In this document: one piece after another, positions 32,838 to 46,410 of the stretch | Layout: every line of letters starts with the position of its first letter | Position numbering within the stretch: position 1 is the first letter of the stretch | NCBI RefSeq assembly: GCF_023674465.1 | Contig: NZ_CP098400.1 | Span: 2,260,801 to 2,324,800 of the forward strand | Origin: Xiashengella succiniciproducens | Lineage (GTDB): Bacteria; Bacteroidota; Bacteroidia; Bacteroidales; Marinilabiliaceae | Length of the DNA stretch: 64,000 nucleotides | Direction: 5' to 3' | Position numbers and translations under genes: made by a program | Notes under the pieces: generated by a model | Told to the model about the DNA's origin: nothing | What the model saw: only the letters and a program-made list of their open reading frames with translations | Database searches by the model: none

Positions 32838-33148
32838 AACCCCAATCTTTTTGCAGTTTTTTTTAGCCAGTCACGCTCCATTTCAAGCTGTCCAATTTTG
32901 GCGTACAAGCGCTCCTTTTCTTTGTCAAAATCATCCTTTGGTGCAGGATTTTCAAAGACAGTTGAGGAACGGGACAGAAAGTCCTGTTTCCATTTTGAAA
33001 TCATCGTTGGAGATATTTCAAAGCGTTTGGATAGTTCGGCTAATGACTCACGCTCCTGGAGCGCAGCGATTGCAACTTGGGCCTTGAAGGCCGCTGAGTA
33101 CTTTTTTCTACTGGTTACCATATCGGTTTTAAAGTTATGTTTTTTCAA
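32834..33148 (-). CDS. IS3-family transposase OrfA
   Basis: A 104-residue protein with a helix-turn-helix (RKKYSAAFKAQVAIAALQER ... EISPTMISKWKQDFL) and a short coiled coil (EKERLYAKIGQLEMERDWLK). It overlaps orfB by 4 bp. Together with OrfB it directs transposition of this element. Confidence 0.92.
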   Translation of the reverse strand: MKKHNFKTDMVTSRKKYSAAFKAQVAIAALQERESLAELSKRFEISPTMISKWKQDFLSRSSTVFENPAPKDDFDKEKERLYAKIGQLEMERDWLKKTAKRLGL

Positions 33149-33308
33149 CTTAACTTGGTGTCCAATATTTGGGGTGCATTATAGGAATCTGCACCTAAAA
33201 GTGGGAATCCATGCTCATAATAAATAGTAATTAAACTCACATTTAAATCAATTCTACGGTTTTTCATTCGAAATAATGTAGAATTGATTTACTTCAAAAT
33301 ATGAAAAT

Positions 33309-34562
33309 ATGAAGAAAATTGCATTGTGTTTTTTGCCAATAATAGTAACCTCTTGTACTTTTTTAGATAAAAGAATACCAGAAAAATTTAAAGATGTTAA
33401 TGTTAACCAAATTACAGGTAATATTAAGACAGGCTCGATAAAAAAAGGATTGAACAAAGAGATTGCTATTGAGGATTTTGATCTAAATTTTGAATTGTTT
33501 CTACCTGATATCATTGAAACAGCTTATGGTATTAAGTTAGATAATGCTCCAGATGCACTTATAGGTTCTATTGAAAAAATCAGGTTGTCTGATAATTACA
33601 TTTTCCTGCTTGATAAATACACTACAAAATCAGTGAAAAAGTTTAATATAGATGGAAGCTTTATTACAAACATTGGACAAAAGGGTAATGGTCCAGGTGA
33701 GTATATTCAACCAACTGATTTTTATTTAGGGGACAGTATTATTGTTATATATGATCAATTTAAATCATCACTTTTGTTTTACGATTTGGATGGCAATTTT
33801 ATTAAAAACAAAAACATACCTTTTTTTGCTGTCTCATTCCATATCTTTGACAGTAATACATACGTCTTCCACACGCTCGACTCTGATAATTATCATTTAC
33901 CTGACATAATAAATTATTCTTTGGTTTGGACAGATTCTACTTTCAATGTTAAACATGTGAATGCATTTAGGGAAAAAGATCGATATTGGAGCTTTCTTTC
34001 GCAGAACAATATGGATCTATATAACAACAAGTTGTATTACCACGAACCATTTAATGACACAATCTTCAGAGTTTCTGCTTCCGGGGACATTTATTACGAT
34101 TATATCATTACTTTTCCAGGAAATGAACTTCCCAGAAAACTCCTATTGAAAGAAAACAAAAAAGATTTCTTAAAAGCAACTGATATTAATTCCACAAACA
34201 ACTACGTTGAGAAAACTTCCAATCCGATTATCACAAAAGATTTCATATTTATGCCGATAGTGAGAAACGCAAGTAAGGTTAGTATTATTATTAATTCCAA
34301 CAGGTTACTATTAGATGTAGGTAATTACAGTAGTGATCAACCTATCTCATTTATGCCACCATTTTCCAATATCCTGAATAGTAAAGATAATACAATCATA
34401 GGATATGTTAATTCATACGAAATTTCCCAACATTTTGAGTATATGAAACGAGAAAACCGGCTTCATTTATTAACAGAAGAATTTATTGATTTGGCTAAAA
34501 ATGTTAATGAAACAGATAACGCTATTATTGTTTTCTCCAAATTGAAGTGTAATCTTCCCTGA
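33309..34562 (+). CDS. Six-bladed beta-propeller lipoprotein
   Basis: A 417-residue lipoprotein (MKKIALCFLPIIVTSC, lipobox Cys16). The propeller begins near residue 75 (IGSIEKIRLSDNYIFLLDKY, FNIDGSFITNIGQKGNGPGE); the GxGPGEY turn is the hallmark of the six-bladed family also seen at 29468-30820. The two are divergent relatives, not recent copies. Probable surface or periplasmic binding protein; ligand unknown. The gene starts 130 bp after the IS3-family element and appears intact. Confidence 0.85.
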   Translation: MKKIALCFLPIIVTSCTFLDKRIPEKFKDVNVNQITGNIKTGSIKKGLNKEIAIEDFDLNFELFLPDIIETAYGIKLDNAPDALIGSIEKIRLSDNYIFLLDKYTTKSVKKFNIDGSFITNIGQKGNGPGEYIQPTDFYLGDSIIVIYDQFKSSLLFYDLDGNFIKNKNIPFFAVSFHIFDSNTYVFHTLDSDNYHLPDIINYSLVWTDSTFNVKHVNAFREKDRYWSFLSQNNMDLYNNKLYYHEPFNDTIFRVSASGDIYYDYIITFPGNELPRKLLLKENKKDFLKATDINSTNNYVEKTSNPIITKDFIFMPIVRNASKVSIIINSNRLLLDVGNYSSDQPISFMPPFSNILNSKDNTIIGYVNSYEISQHFEYMKRENRLHLLTEEFIDLAKNVNETDNAIIVFSKLKCNLP

Positions 34563-34580
34563 AATTAGCTACGATTATTC

Positions 34581-34771
34581 ATGACGTCAGGAAATACGCA
34601 AACGCTTGGGCATGGATGTACAACAATCAGAGGCCACATTCTTCCTTAGGACAATTAACACCTACGGAATTCCTGTTGAAATATGGAAAACTCTCCGAGT
34701 TTCCCACATTCCAACAGGACAACAACAACAATTCTGATTGGAATTCTTTAGTTTTGGGTGTAGCTAGCTAA
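34581..34771 (+). pseudogene. Transposase C-terminal remnant (IS3/rve type)
   Basis: An open stretch without a start encodes WAWMYNNQRPHSSLGQLTPT followed by EFLLKYGKLSEFPTFQQ, the classical C-terminal end of IS3-type integrase-core transposases (YNxxRPHSSLGxxTPxEF). Everything upstream has been lost, down to the propeller gene stop at 34562. Confidence 0.75.
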
Positions 34772-34851
34772 GGGAAGATTACAAATGGAGAAAGTTTAAG
34801 AAAAAAACGGTAATATTGTCAGTCTATCACGTTCTTTGAACCTCTACCAGT

Positions 34852-34900
34852 GAGGGGTCAGTATCACCGGAATGAGGGGTCAATATCACCGGAATATCCA
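34852..34900 (+). repeat. IS21-type end: tandem GAGGGGTCARTATCACCGGA repeats
   Basis: Two consecutive 22-bp copies (34852-34873 and 34874-34895), the second extended by ATCCA. Multiple short direct repeats next to the terminus are characteristic of IS21-family ends. A 26-bp part (34875-34900) is repeated perfectly in inverted orientation at 38856-38881. In this orientation it is the right end of an element lying to the left. Confidence 0.7.
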
Positions 34901-34932
34901 GTATTAAAAGAGAACTATAAAAAAGAGAATAG

Positions 34933-38724
<3,792 letters not shown>

Positions 38725-38739
38725 GACCTAATAAATAAG

Positions 38740-38855
38740 CGGTTACAACACGCGGCCATAGGGGTTTGAGTGGAATATTACGAGAATTACCGGGCACTTT
38801 AGAATTAGGCAAAATGATCGACCAGGTGGCAACACTGTATAGCATTTATGGTTTG
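38740..38855 (+). repeat. Degenerate attC and cassette-tail fragments
   Basis: First piece: GGTTACAACACGCGGCCATA then GGGGTTTGAGTGG, like the left half of an attC. Second piece from 38796: CACTTTAGAATTAGGCAAAA then ACCAGGTGGCAACACTGTAT, which matches the non-coding tail of cassettes C16/C18 (CACTTTAGATTTTGGAAAAA, ACCAGGCGGCAACATCATGT). Both are cut before the right half of the site. Confidence 0.6.
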
Positions 38856-38881
38856 TGGATATTCCGGTGATATTGACCCCT
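38856..38881 (-). repeat. IS21-type end, inverted copy
   Basis: A perfect 26-bp inverse complement of 34875-34900 (reads TGGATATTCCGGTGATATTG ACCCCT). It is the left end of an element lying to the right, whose body has been replaced by a decayed IS3-family copy starting at 38882. Confidence 0.7.
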
Positions 38882-39307
38882 TGTAAGCTCCTCCAAAAAT
38901 CAGACTGTTTAATAATAGACAAAAAATTAAGTCTTAACAGGCAAAAAAGAGTTATGAATAAATCATGATTTGCAGAGAATCAGATAGTGGCATAGAAGTT
39001 CAAACCCTACGTAGGGAACATGGTATAGCCAGAACAACATTATATAGTTGGAGGAAGAAGTATTCGGGTATGGATGTTTCGCTGTAGGTGGTATTATAAG
39101 AGCAACCGCAATGATGCTGAGATAATCGAGAAATTGCAAGATTTGGCACAGAAAAGGTCAACTATATAACCAAAATCATCCACATATATCATTGGGAGGA
39201 ATGCCGCCCTTGACAGAACCTTTCAGCTCACTGAAAATGCATTTGAAAATATGGTTTAAAGAGAAAAAAGTCTATTTTTAAGTTGTCTGAAAAAGGGTAA
39301 GTCTCCA
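38882..39307 (+). pseudogene. Decayed copy of the IS3-family element of 19077-20405
   Basis: About 425 bp with recognisable left end (TGTAAGCTCC ... ATCAGACTGTTTAATAATAG), start of orfA (GAGTTATGAATAAATCATGA; IARTTLYSWRKKYSGMD in a broken frame), a small part of orfB (YKSNRNDAEIIEKLQDLAQK) and the right end (AAGTTGTCTGAAAAAGGGTA then AGTCTCCA). Roughly two thirds of the element is deleted. Confidence 0.8.
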
Positions 39308-39354
39308 CCTTATGCAAATTGAATAATATTTCTGTTTACAAACAAAACCCTAAA

Positions 39355-39924
39355 ATGGAACAGTCTTATTCTAGAATTTACAGAATACTACATTGGACGA
39401 TTGCAATTACATTTATTCTAATAATAATCACCATTTTTCTTAGGAACACATGGTTGAGCAAAGATAACCTTGCAGGTATTGTTGAGAACTATTTTAAAGA
39501 TACAGACCGGCCATTGTCAAAAGACCAGTCAATAGCTTTGGCTAAGCAAATCAGAGCCCCCATGTGGCAATGGCACATTTACTTAGGCTACGTTCTAATT
39601 GGATTATTCTGGTCACGCTTTATATTTACTGTACTGAGGAAGATTAGAATACAGAATCCTTTTAATAAAACATTGAGTACCAAAGAGAAGTTCCAAAAAT
39701 GGTCTTTTGTTGTATTTTACATCTGTGTAGCTATATCCTTGTTTACAGGAATATTTATGGAAAATGGACCCAAGGAATTCAAAGGCCTGCTAAAAGAGAT
39801 ACATGTACTTTCCCTCTATTATCTGATTCCATATATTGCACTTCACATAGGAGGCATACTGATGGCAGAGTTTACCAACCCCAAAGGCATTGTTTCAAGA
39901 ATGATTAACGGTGGATCGAAATAA
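39355..39924 (+). CDS. Cytochrome b561-like membrane protein
   Basis: A 189-residue protein from ATG 39355 with four membrane helices. Histidines in RILHWTIAI, WQWHIYLGY, KEIHVLSLY and YIALHIGG sit in or next to helices as expected for haem b ligation in the b561/Ni-Fe hydrogenase cytochrome b group. It would pass electrons between quinone and a partner not found here. Flanked by IS relics on the left and pseudogenes on the right, so it may have lost its operon. 39925-40153 holds no gene that I can see. Confidence 0.8.
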   Translation: MEQSYSRIYRILHWTIAITFILIIITIFLRNTWLSKDNLAGIVENYFKDTDRPLSKDQSIALAKQIRAPMWQWHIYLGYVLIGLFWSRFIFTVLRKIRIQNPFNKTLSTKEKFQKWSFVVFYICVAISLFTGIFMENGPKEFKGLLKEIHVLSLYYLIPYIALHIGGILMAEFTNPKGIVSRMINGGSK

Positions 39925-40153
39925 ATAAAGATACCAACTTATTGTACTATTTGTAAGGACTATCGATATTTCAAAGACCTTTTATTCAATAGTTCTCAAG
40001 CAGGAAATAAGGAATGTCGACTTAACTAACCTCAGACATACCATATTATTCAGGCATGATTAAATCAGCAATAACAAATTGACTCTTAGATATTTTGTTT
40101 TATTTTTCACATAAGCATTCCCATTGTCATTTCATTCAACGCAAGGAAGCATA

Positions 40154-40685
40154 ATGACTCTAAATAAGACAGAAATGAGATATAAGAAACTCCTTTTATT
40201 TATTATTACTTGCTACGCTATATCCTGGGGATGCTGGATACCTGTTCTGGATAAGATTGAATCAGATCCATTTAATTCTCCACTGAGCGTATTACTCTTA
40301 TTTTTCATTGGAGCCTATAGTCCCACCATTACAGGCATATTCCTGACAGCATTCTTTGACGGGAAGAATGGGTTAAAAGATTTAAAAGCAAGGCTGAGAA
40401 TTAAAAAGGCAGAAACGAAATGGGTTCTGATAAGTCTTATAGCCGGACCGATTTTATATGGCTTAGCCTTTTTCTGCTATCATGTATTTAATGGTCAGGT
40501 AGGTGAAGTAAATTATGGCCTATTGCCATGGATCCCTATTGTGTTTATTGTTCCAATTATCTTCGGACCATTAGCTGAGGAGCTTGGGATTAGCAGATTC
40601 ACTCGATCTCTACAAGTTTTATACAGCAGTTATATGGTGTGTTCTCCTCCTTGTTTATTTAATTTCTCAACATAAAAAACGTTGA
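40154..40685 (+). pseudogene. CPBP-family intramembrane protease, internally deleted
   Basis: The frame from ATG 40154 encodes three or four helices of a CPBP (CaaX-protease-like, Abi) protein up to GPLAEELG, the first glutamates of the EExxxR motif. Then the frame breaks. A different frame resumes with YTAVIWCVLLLVYLISQHKK and a stop at 40683-40685, which looks like the natural last helix. The middle third with the catalytic Arg and His motifs is missing, so the product cannot be an active protease. Confidence 0.72.
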
Positions 40686-41097
40686 AATACAGCCAGGTAC
40701 AATTGGAGAGTATTCTTCCGGATCAATACTGCAACTTTGGTGCTCATGCCGAATACAAGACTATCGCTGAGTCTGCTGCGGTTCAATTGGCAAAGTATTT
40801 TGGGGCTAACGTTACGGCCGTATGCAATACCGGCAATATAGCGGTAGTCAAGTCGCTTGGCAAGAATGGAGCAAATGTATTTTAGCCCTGTTCACTTCAA
40901 TATCCGGTGGTAAGAGAGTCCTCTTCCCAATACCCACAATTGACAAGAATGATTTGCTCTTTCTGAGAAAACTATACGAAGAAGGTCACTACAAACCACT
41001 TATCGACAGAGTCTGTAGTCTTTATAATATAGTAGAAGCTTACCAGTATGTTGAGACAAGACAAAAAGTCGGGAATGTAATCATTTCAGTAACTTAA
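40686..41097 (+). pseudogene. Remnant of a medium-chain dehydrogenase/quinone oxidoreductase
   Basis: Pieces in two frames: FGAHAEYKTIAE joined to AAVQLAKYFGANVTAVCNT (the nucleotide-binding region without its Gly motif), then SISGGKRVLFPIPTIDKNDL and KLYEEGHYKPLIDRVCSLYN ending GNVIISVT, the C-terminus of a zinc-independent MDR enzyme. The start and at least two internal segments are deleted. 41098-41220 beyond it may include a further remnant but nothing is clear. Confidence 0.75.
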
Positions 41098-41220
41098 AAC
41101 CTGGAAGGCTCTATGATTTGGGACCCATGGACAGGATGTTACAAAGTAAGTGATGGACGCACCTTATGCTATTACTATGGCCCTTTAGTAAGCATCATAC
41201 GGTTTATCAAATAAACAAGA

Positions 41221-41247
41221 GGCGGGAGATGTCTCCCGCCTTTTGTT
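41221..41247. terminator. Intrinsic terminator between convergent units
   Basis: GGCGGGAGA-TG-TCTCCCGCC, a 9-bp perfect stem with 2-nt loop, followed by TTTTGTTTT. It faces the + strand remnants and lies 64 bp beyond the stop of the minus-strand T9SS gene, so it could serve both. Confidence 0.8.
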
Positions 41248-41310
41248 TTGACTTCACCAGGTTTGCATGTTAAGCAACAACCTTTTCAGTAGTTTATCAA
41301 TTAGTCCTGC

Positions 41311-44300
41311 CTATTTCTTCACAACCTTGTAGGATTTTCCTTCAACCACTACGACATATACTCCTGAAGCCAGCTTACTTATGGTGAATGCCTGACCGTT
41401 GACTATGGTCTGATCCAGTTTTCTACCTGTCAGATCATACAGTTCTGCAATCCTAATATCGTTTGCGACCGATGAACGAACATACAGAACATCCTTTGCA
41501 GGAACAGGCCATATCCTTACATCAGCTATGATAGCAGGATGTTCTTCGACTGATGTTGGATCAGGTTCAACTGTTATATTTCCTACATCAGCTCTCCAAC
41601 CTGCTATAGCTCCATATATAATTACACTATAGCCTGAACCTGGTTCAATACTACTTGTATTGATCTCAAGAGTATTAAATCCCTCAACAGCATCAAACGT
41701 ACCTGAGAATAATTCAATACCACTGTACGATACCACAGAATATGCTATAGCTTCAGCATATGTCATCCCAAACTCAATAATGATATCCTCACCCATCCTG
41801 ATAACCAATTCTTCAGTAGGAGAGATAAGAGTAAATGGTGATTGCTCAGGTAGAATGGTAACTGTCGGTGAAACAGCAAACACAGATGAATCAAATGTTG
41901 AGGATACACGAAGCATCAGTTCTTTACCTACCCATGACTCAGGTACTTTCAGCTTTGCTTCATTATACTCTTCCATTGGAACTCCTCTACCAGTACTTTG
42001 CTTATAACTGACACTTTCCCAGGTTAAACCACCATTTATGGAGTACTCAACATTGACAAAGCCAACATTACTTGTCAACCATGAAAAATCCACGTAATTA
42101 TTAATCCCTTCCTGATATTGGTAGACCTCATCAAAACTGGGGTAACTAAACTTGATTGACTTTGTATTATTAACTACATAAACAATTTGCGAATAAAGAT
42201 ATTTCATATCAGGATACCCATTATAACTTAAACCAGCAACAGCCAAGGCCATATTATATCTACCTGAGGGTAGTGATGGATCAATCTTCAAAGTCTGAAT
42301 ACCTTCGACGCCTTCCAGTTGATATGAATTAGACAAATAGTAACCAGAACTATTTTCATCCATGAAAATAAGGTATAATAAGTTGTTACAGTTATCGTTA
42401 TAAGCTATCTCCACATTTCCTCCGCCATCACTAAGATCTATGATATCATAAGGTTGCACATTTAGAATTGAAACCTGAGGTTCACACGGAAGCATTACAG
42501 AACGCTTAACCGGTTTTGCATCAACACAGGAGCTAAATACATAGATATCACATAATTGTCCCTTAACCAGGTCATAAATAGAACATGAATTCAGTGATTG
42601 GTTCAGTTGCATAACAGTACCTCCCGTAGTTGGATCAAATCCTGCCGGACCATATACCACCTTATCAGGATGAACATTTCCAGTAGATCTCCACTTGATT
42701 CTAATGAAATCCTGACCATATGTACCAAATTGTTCAAACTCAAGGTTAAAGACACATATGGGTTCTGTCCCGTATTCCCAGTTAAGGGTAAAGTCATCAC
42801 CTTCCCCACCAATGTCACCTAGAATATAAGCAACCACCTGGGGTTCATCGCTATTGTTATACCAAGCTACAGGACTTGATTCCGGATTATTGCCACAGCT
42901 AAACATCTGGCCATCACAATCTTCTCCGGCTAGAGCTGTATATGTCGCATTGAATCCTGCATCTTCCAGCCATATCTTAATTGACTGCCCTGGCTCCAGA
43001 TCAAAGGTGAAAACCATGTCACGTTCAACATTGTCATAACAATTATTGAAATCGACTGTAGTATATGCCATACTTCCCTCGTAAGGAGCTGACATAGCTG
43101 TCAGGTTTAATGCATTATAGCAATCGTCTCCTGGGACTTCATTAATCTGAAGAGGTCCTGCCCATTCTGAGTAGGCACCAGCATCACAAACTGTTCTAAC
43201 GTATACGTGGTAGGCTGTAACCTCATCAAAATCCGTAATCGTATAGAGGGGGTCATTTACAGTTGTTGTAGTTCCGCCTTCGTCGGGATTAAAACCTACA
43301 GGACCATAGCTTACCCGGGACAAATCCTTTACGGCCGTAGGCAACTTCCCATAGTGAGGCATCTCCATTTTCTATGAAGGAAAGAAGAGCCTTACCTCCT
43401 CCCATTGGCTCCAGGCTTAGTATTGTAGGATCCATGCATGGATTAAGCGTCCAATTAAACTCAAATGCGCCACCATCCCTGTGACCAACTGATAATACAA
43501 ACCAAAGTTTCACCGGCACCTCCGAATTATTCTTCCACTCAAAGGGAACCCCTTCTCTATAATCAAAGTAGCCTAACCATTCCCCATAGTCACAGTCTTC
43601 TCCGGCATACACATCACAAAAAGCACTTGAGCTATCCGCCTGAACTATCTGCATTTCAATTGACTCACCCGGATTCAGGTTAATATATCCATACAGATCT
43701 TTATAGTATCCGTTTGCAAAAGCGTTAGCTGTAGATTCGATGACTGGTGATGTAAGAGTAGATATATCTACAGCATCATTACAATAGTCGCCCAATATGT
43801 GGGTCTTAATTGTAATTGGATCTGACCATTCACTCTCACTTCCGACTTCGCAAATTGTTCTATGATAGAGGTCATAACTTGTATTGGGTTCAAGATCCTC
43901 TATATCAATAAAAACATCCTCTGTAGTCACTAACTCCCCTTCTGTATCCACATCAAATCCTGTTCTTCCGTACTTCACCTGCCATCCATCATATTTAAAG
44001 GCATCAACCCAAAATAAAGAAAGGAAGTTGCTGCCTGCACTTACCTGAACCCCTGAAGGAGGAATACAGCCACTAACAGCTTCCTCTACCCTAAGATCAA
44101 ATACATGTAAATATCCGGAACCAAAGCCAAATTCCTTATAAAGCATGATTGCCACATACTTATGCTCTTCAGGGACATCCTTCAGTATTACTTGATATGT
44201 GGATTTTCTGATACCTAAACTATTAATTCTCAACTGCCCCTCAAAAGAATCCATGTCCCATGGCTCGCTCACGGTACCCACAAACAAGTAATAATTTTCG

Positions 44301-45220
44301 TCATCATTACTGACTTCCAAATTGCATTCCAACGTAACCAAAGCCCCCTCAAGATCATCGGAAAACTTTGGAGTAACCAGACTATTTTTGCTTCCTTCAG
44401 CTTCTATGGCATAATACCCTCCCATAATCCTGAGATAGGAAGTAGAAGTATAGATGGCATTATAGGCAACGTTATTTATACTTAAAGGAATACTAACTTC
44501 TTCTGTGTCCATACCGGGAATCTCAAAATACACCTTCTCAGTCCAGGTACCGGCTTTACCATCATTATACAAAGCCCTTACCATTACCATATAATAGGTT
44601 CCCCTTTCCACCTCGGTAAGCATAACTTCGTTAGTAGTTGTCTTTAGTACCTTCCACTGGGGAGCTTTTTCATCATCGTTAGCATATCTGACCTCCCATT
44701 CATCGACTCCCGGAAGTGAACCCCAGCGCAGTATAGCAAAGTCATCTCCAACATCTATATTACTATCATCAAACAAAGGCGCAGGATGTTCATCCAATCG
44801 CCAATTAAGCTGAAATTCACCTCCAGGACCACCATAGCTGTCTACAATTATCCATACCCGCTCTATAGATTCAGTATTATTGGCATAACACATTCGATTA
44901 TTCATATAATAACCATAGTCTATCATTGTCCACCGGGGCAATCTCCACCAACATACATAGCTAATACCAAAGAAATGTTGCTGTCTGTACCCTCAACGCA
45001 TAAACCTGTTCCCGGCTCTAAGTCATAAAAAAACATCAGATCGCTACCTGACATACCATACTCTGTGTAGTCATCTGCAGCATTTATCGTAGAACCTATA
45101 TAAGGTGAACTTATTGAAGAAAGGTCGATGGGATTACTACAGTCATCGCCTTCAATAAGCTGAGCACTAAGTCCCAGAGGGTAGTAAAAGAAATACAAGG
45201 CTTAGTAGATAGTTTCTCAT
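41311..45220 (-). pseudogene. T9SS-exported fibronectin-III protein gene with three frameshifts
   Basis: One gene of about 1300 codons in pieces. It starts at ATG 45220 (MRNYLLSLVFLLLPSG), shifts frame almost at once near 45180 into LSAQLIEGDDCSNPIDLSSI, again near 44930 (GGDCPGGQ to WTMIDYGYYM) and again near 43320 (WEVAYGRKGF to VSYGPVGFNPDEGG). The body alternates pre-peptidase C-like domains (DDCSNPIDL, DYCNDAVDIS, DDCYNALNL) with fibronectin-III modules (WEVRYA, WQVKYG), and ends with a type A T9SS sorting domain (VRIWPVPAKDVLYVRS ... GVYVVVVEGKSYKVVKK). Intact, it would be a large secreted adhesin-like protein. Confidence 0.82.
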
Positions 45221-45311
45221 AAACAAGGCTTTTGGTTAATTAATTAGAATTTTAGAACATAACTTTACAATAAATAAATACCTTGAACGAAAGTCAAAAT
45301 ATAAAGTTCCC

Positions 45312-45339
45312 AGAATTTTAGACCTTGGTCTAAAATTCT
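45312..45339. promoter_or_regulatory. Perfect palindrome in a divergent intergenic region
   Basis: AGAATTTTAGACC-TT-GGTCTAAAATTCT: two 13-bp arms around 2 bp. It lies between the minus-strand T9SS gene (start 45220) and the plus-strand gene at 45409. It has no T tract in the obvious place for an RNA terminator, so an operator for a dimeric regulator is plausible. Confidence 0.5.
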
Positions 45340-45408
45340 TCGAGAATATCGTTAATTTTCCATGCAATTGTTACCAACGATTATTACAACCTAAAACGAC
45401 CCAACAGA

Positions 45409-45639
45409 ATGAAAAACCTTATTCCTACAGTAGTTGCCCTGATTTTCACTACTGGTCTATTTGGCCAAATCAATATTGAAGACTCAACCGTTCAGGTGAT
45501 TGGATATTGGGATATGAATGAAACCTGGTCAGCATCAAGAATACATGAATCAGGATGGGTCATTTATAGTATTGAAACAAAGAAGGTTGTGGCTGAGGGA
45601 ACAACTCAGATTAATGAACGGATAATCGAAATACTGTAA
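45409..45639 (+). CDS. Small exported hypothetical protein
   Basis: A 76-residue protein with a signal peptide (MKNLIPTVVALIFTTGLFGQ). The remainder (VQVIGYWDMNETWSASRIHE) looks like the first strands of a larger Bacteroidota family of secreted proteins, so the gene may be truncated. It is followed by 50 bp and then an outer-membrane-protein-like gene on the same strand. Function unknown. Confidence 0.55.
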   Translation: MKNLIPTVVALIFTTGLFGQINIEDSTVQVIGYWDMNETWSASRIHESGWVIYSIETKKVVAEGTTQINERIIEIL

Positions 45640-45689
45640 ACTATATTAATATTAATCAGGACTTAAGTTTCACGCATAGCCAAACCTAA

Positions 45690-46361
45690 ATGAAGTGTCA
45701 AATTTTTGTTTTCCTTACAGCACTTTTTATTTGCTCACAGGAGGCTACAACACAATCAAAATTTTCGATAACACCGGGAGCATTTTATAACGGGACCTTC
45801 TTTATGGAAGACGTAGGAGGCTTTGGAGCAATGCTGGGAGTGGACTATAGACCTTATGAGTATTTTAGTGTTGGTATTAGAACCAGGTATGGGTACTATA
45901 CTTTTGATGACGGCACAAGCTGGAGTACAGATAAGGACGGATACCCAATACCCCCGAAAAGGGATTATGCAAGACTTGAATACAAATTAACCAGTCCGCA
46001 GATAGGCCTTGTACCTAAACTGTACTTAGCTCTTAATACTCTTTCAGATGACCCGTTCTATCTGTTTCTCGAAAATGAATTATCATTTGGCTGGATGTCC
46101 GGAGATTTCAAGTACAATGGAAAACCCAATGTAAAAAGAAGCTTTACTGAACCCATCTTAAGCTATAATGTAGCCTTAGGTTTGGAATTCAAATGGAATA
46201 AAGAAACGAATGATAATTCAGTCGGAGCTTCTATTGGATATTCAACACTAAACTTCAGAAACAAAATCAGGGAGCATCAGCCTGATGGTTATATAGGGAG
46301 AATACCTAACCAGGATGCAATACTTATGGTAAACCTCTTCCTTAGAATTCCCCTTAGGTAA
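45690..46361 (+). CDS. Outer-membrane beta-barrel-like protein
   Basis: A 223-residue protein with signal MKCQIFVFLTALFICSQEA and alternating amphipathic strands rich in Y/F/G (FGAMLGVDYRPYEYFSVGIR, YLFLENELSFGWMSGDF), ending in NLFLRIPLR, an aromatic or hydrophobic C-terminal strand as in small OMP b-brl barrels. It likely sits in the outer membrane; its specific role is unknown. It converges on the cobA/hemD gene, whose stop is 50 bp away. Confidence 0.75.
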   Translation: MKCQIFVFLTALFICSQEATTQSKFSITPGAFYNGTFFMEDVGGFGAMLGVDYRPYEYFSVGIRTRYGYYTFDDGTSWSTDKDGYPIPPKRDYARLEYKLTSPQIGLVPKLYLALNTLSDDPFYLFLENELSFGWMSGDFKYNGKPNVKRSFTEPILSYNVALGLEFKWNKETNDNSVGASIGYSTLNFRNKIREHQPDGYIGRIPNQDAILMVNLFLRIPLR

Positions 46362-46410
46362 ATGAATAATTAAAGTAAGAATATAGAACTTAATCAAGCA
46401 AATCCGGAGA

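Larger units (their letters stand above)
31970..33178 (-). mobile_element. IS3-family insertion sequence, minus strand
   Basis: Two overlapping transposase genes on the minus strand. The upstream end is TGCACCCCAAATATTGGACA read from 33178 leftwards. I could not find the matching inverted repeat at the left side near 31970, so that end is approximate or eroded. It separates a thioredoxin/propeller remnant group from a second propeller gene of the same type. Confidence 0.75.

Noticed and set aside
29311-34850. Further intact attC sites right of the second IS3-family element
   Set aside because: No GTT/AAC-bounded palindrome of the right size was found there; only degenerate fragments at 38.74-38.86 kb.
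44786-45028. ORFs antisense to the T9SS gene
   Set aside because: Shadow frames of a long coding region; the minus-strand frames carry recognisable fibronectin-III and sorting domains.
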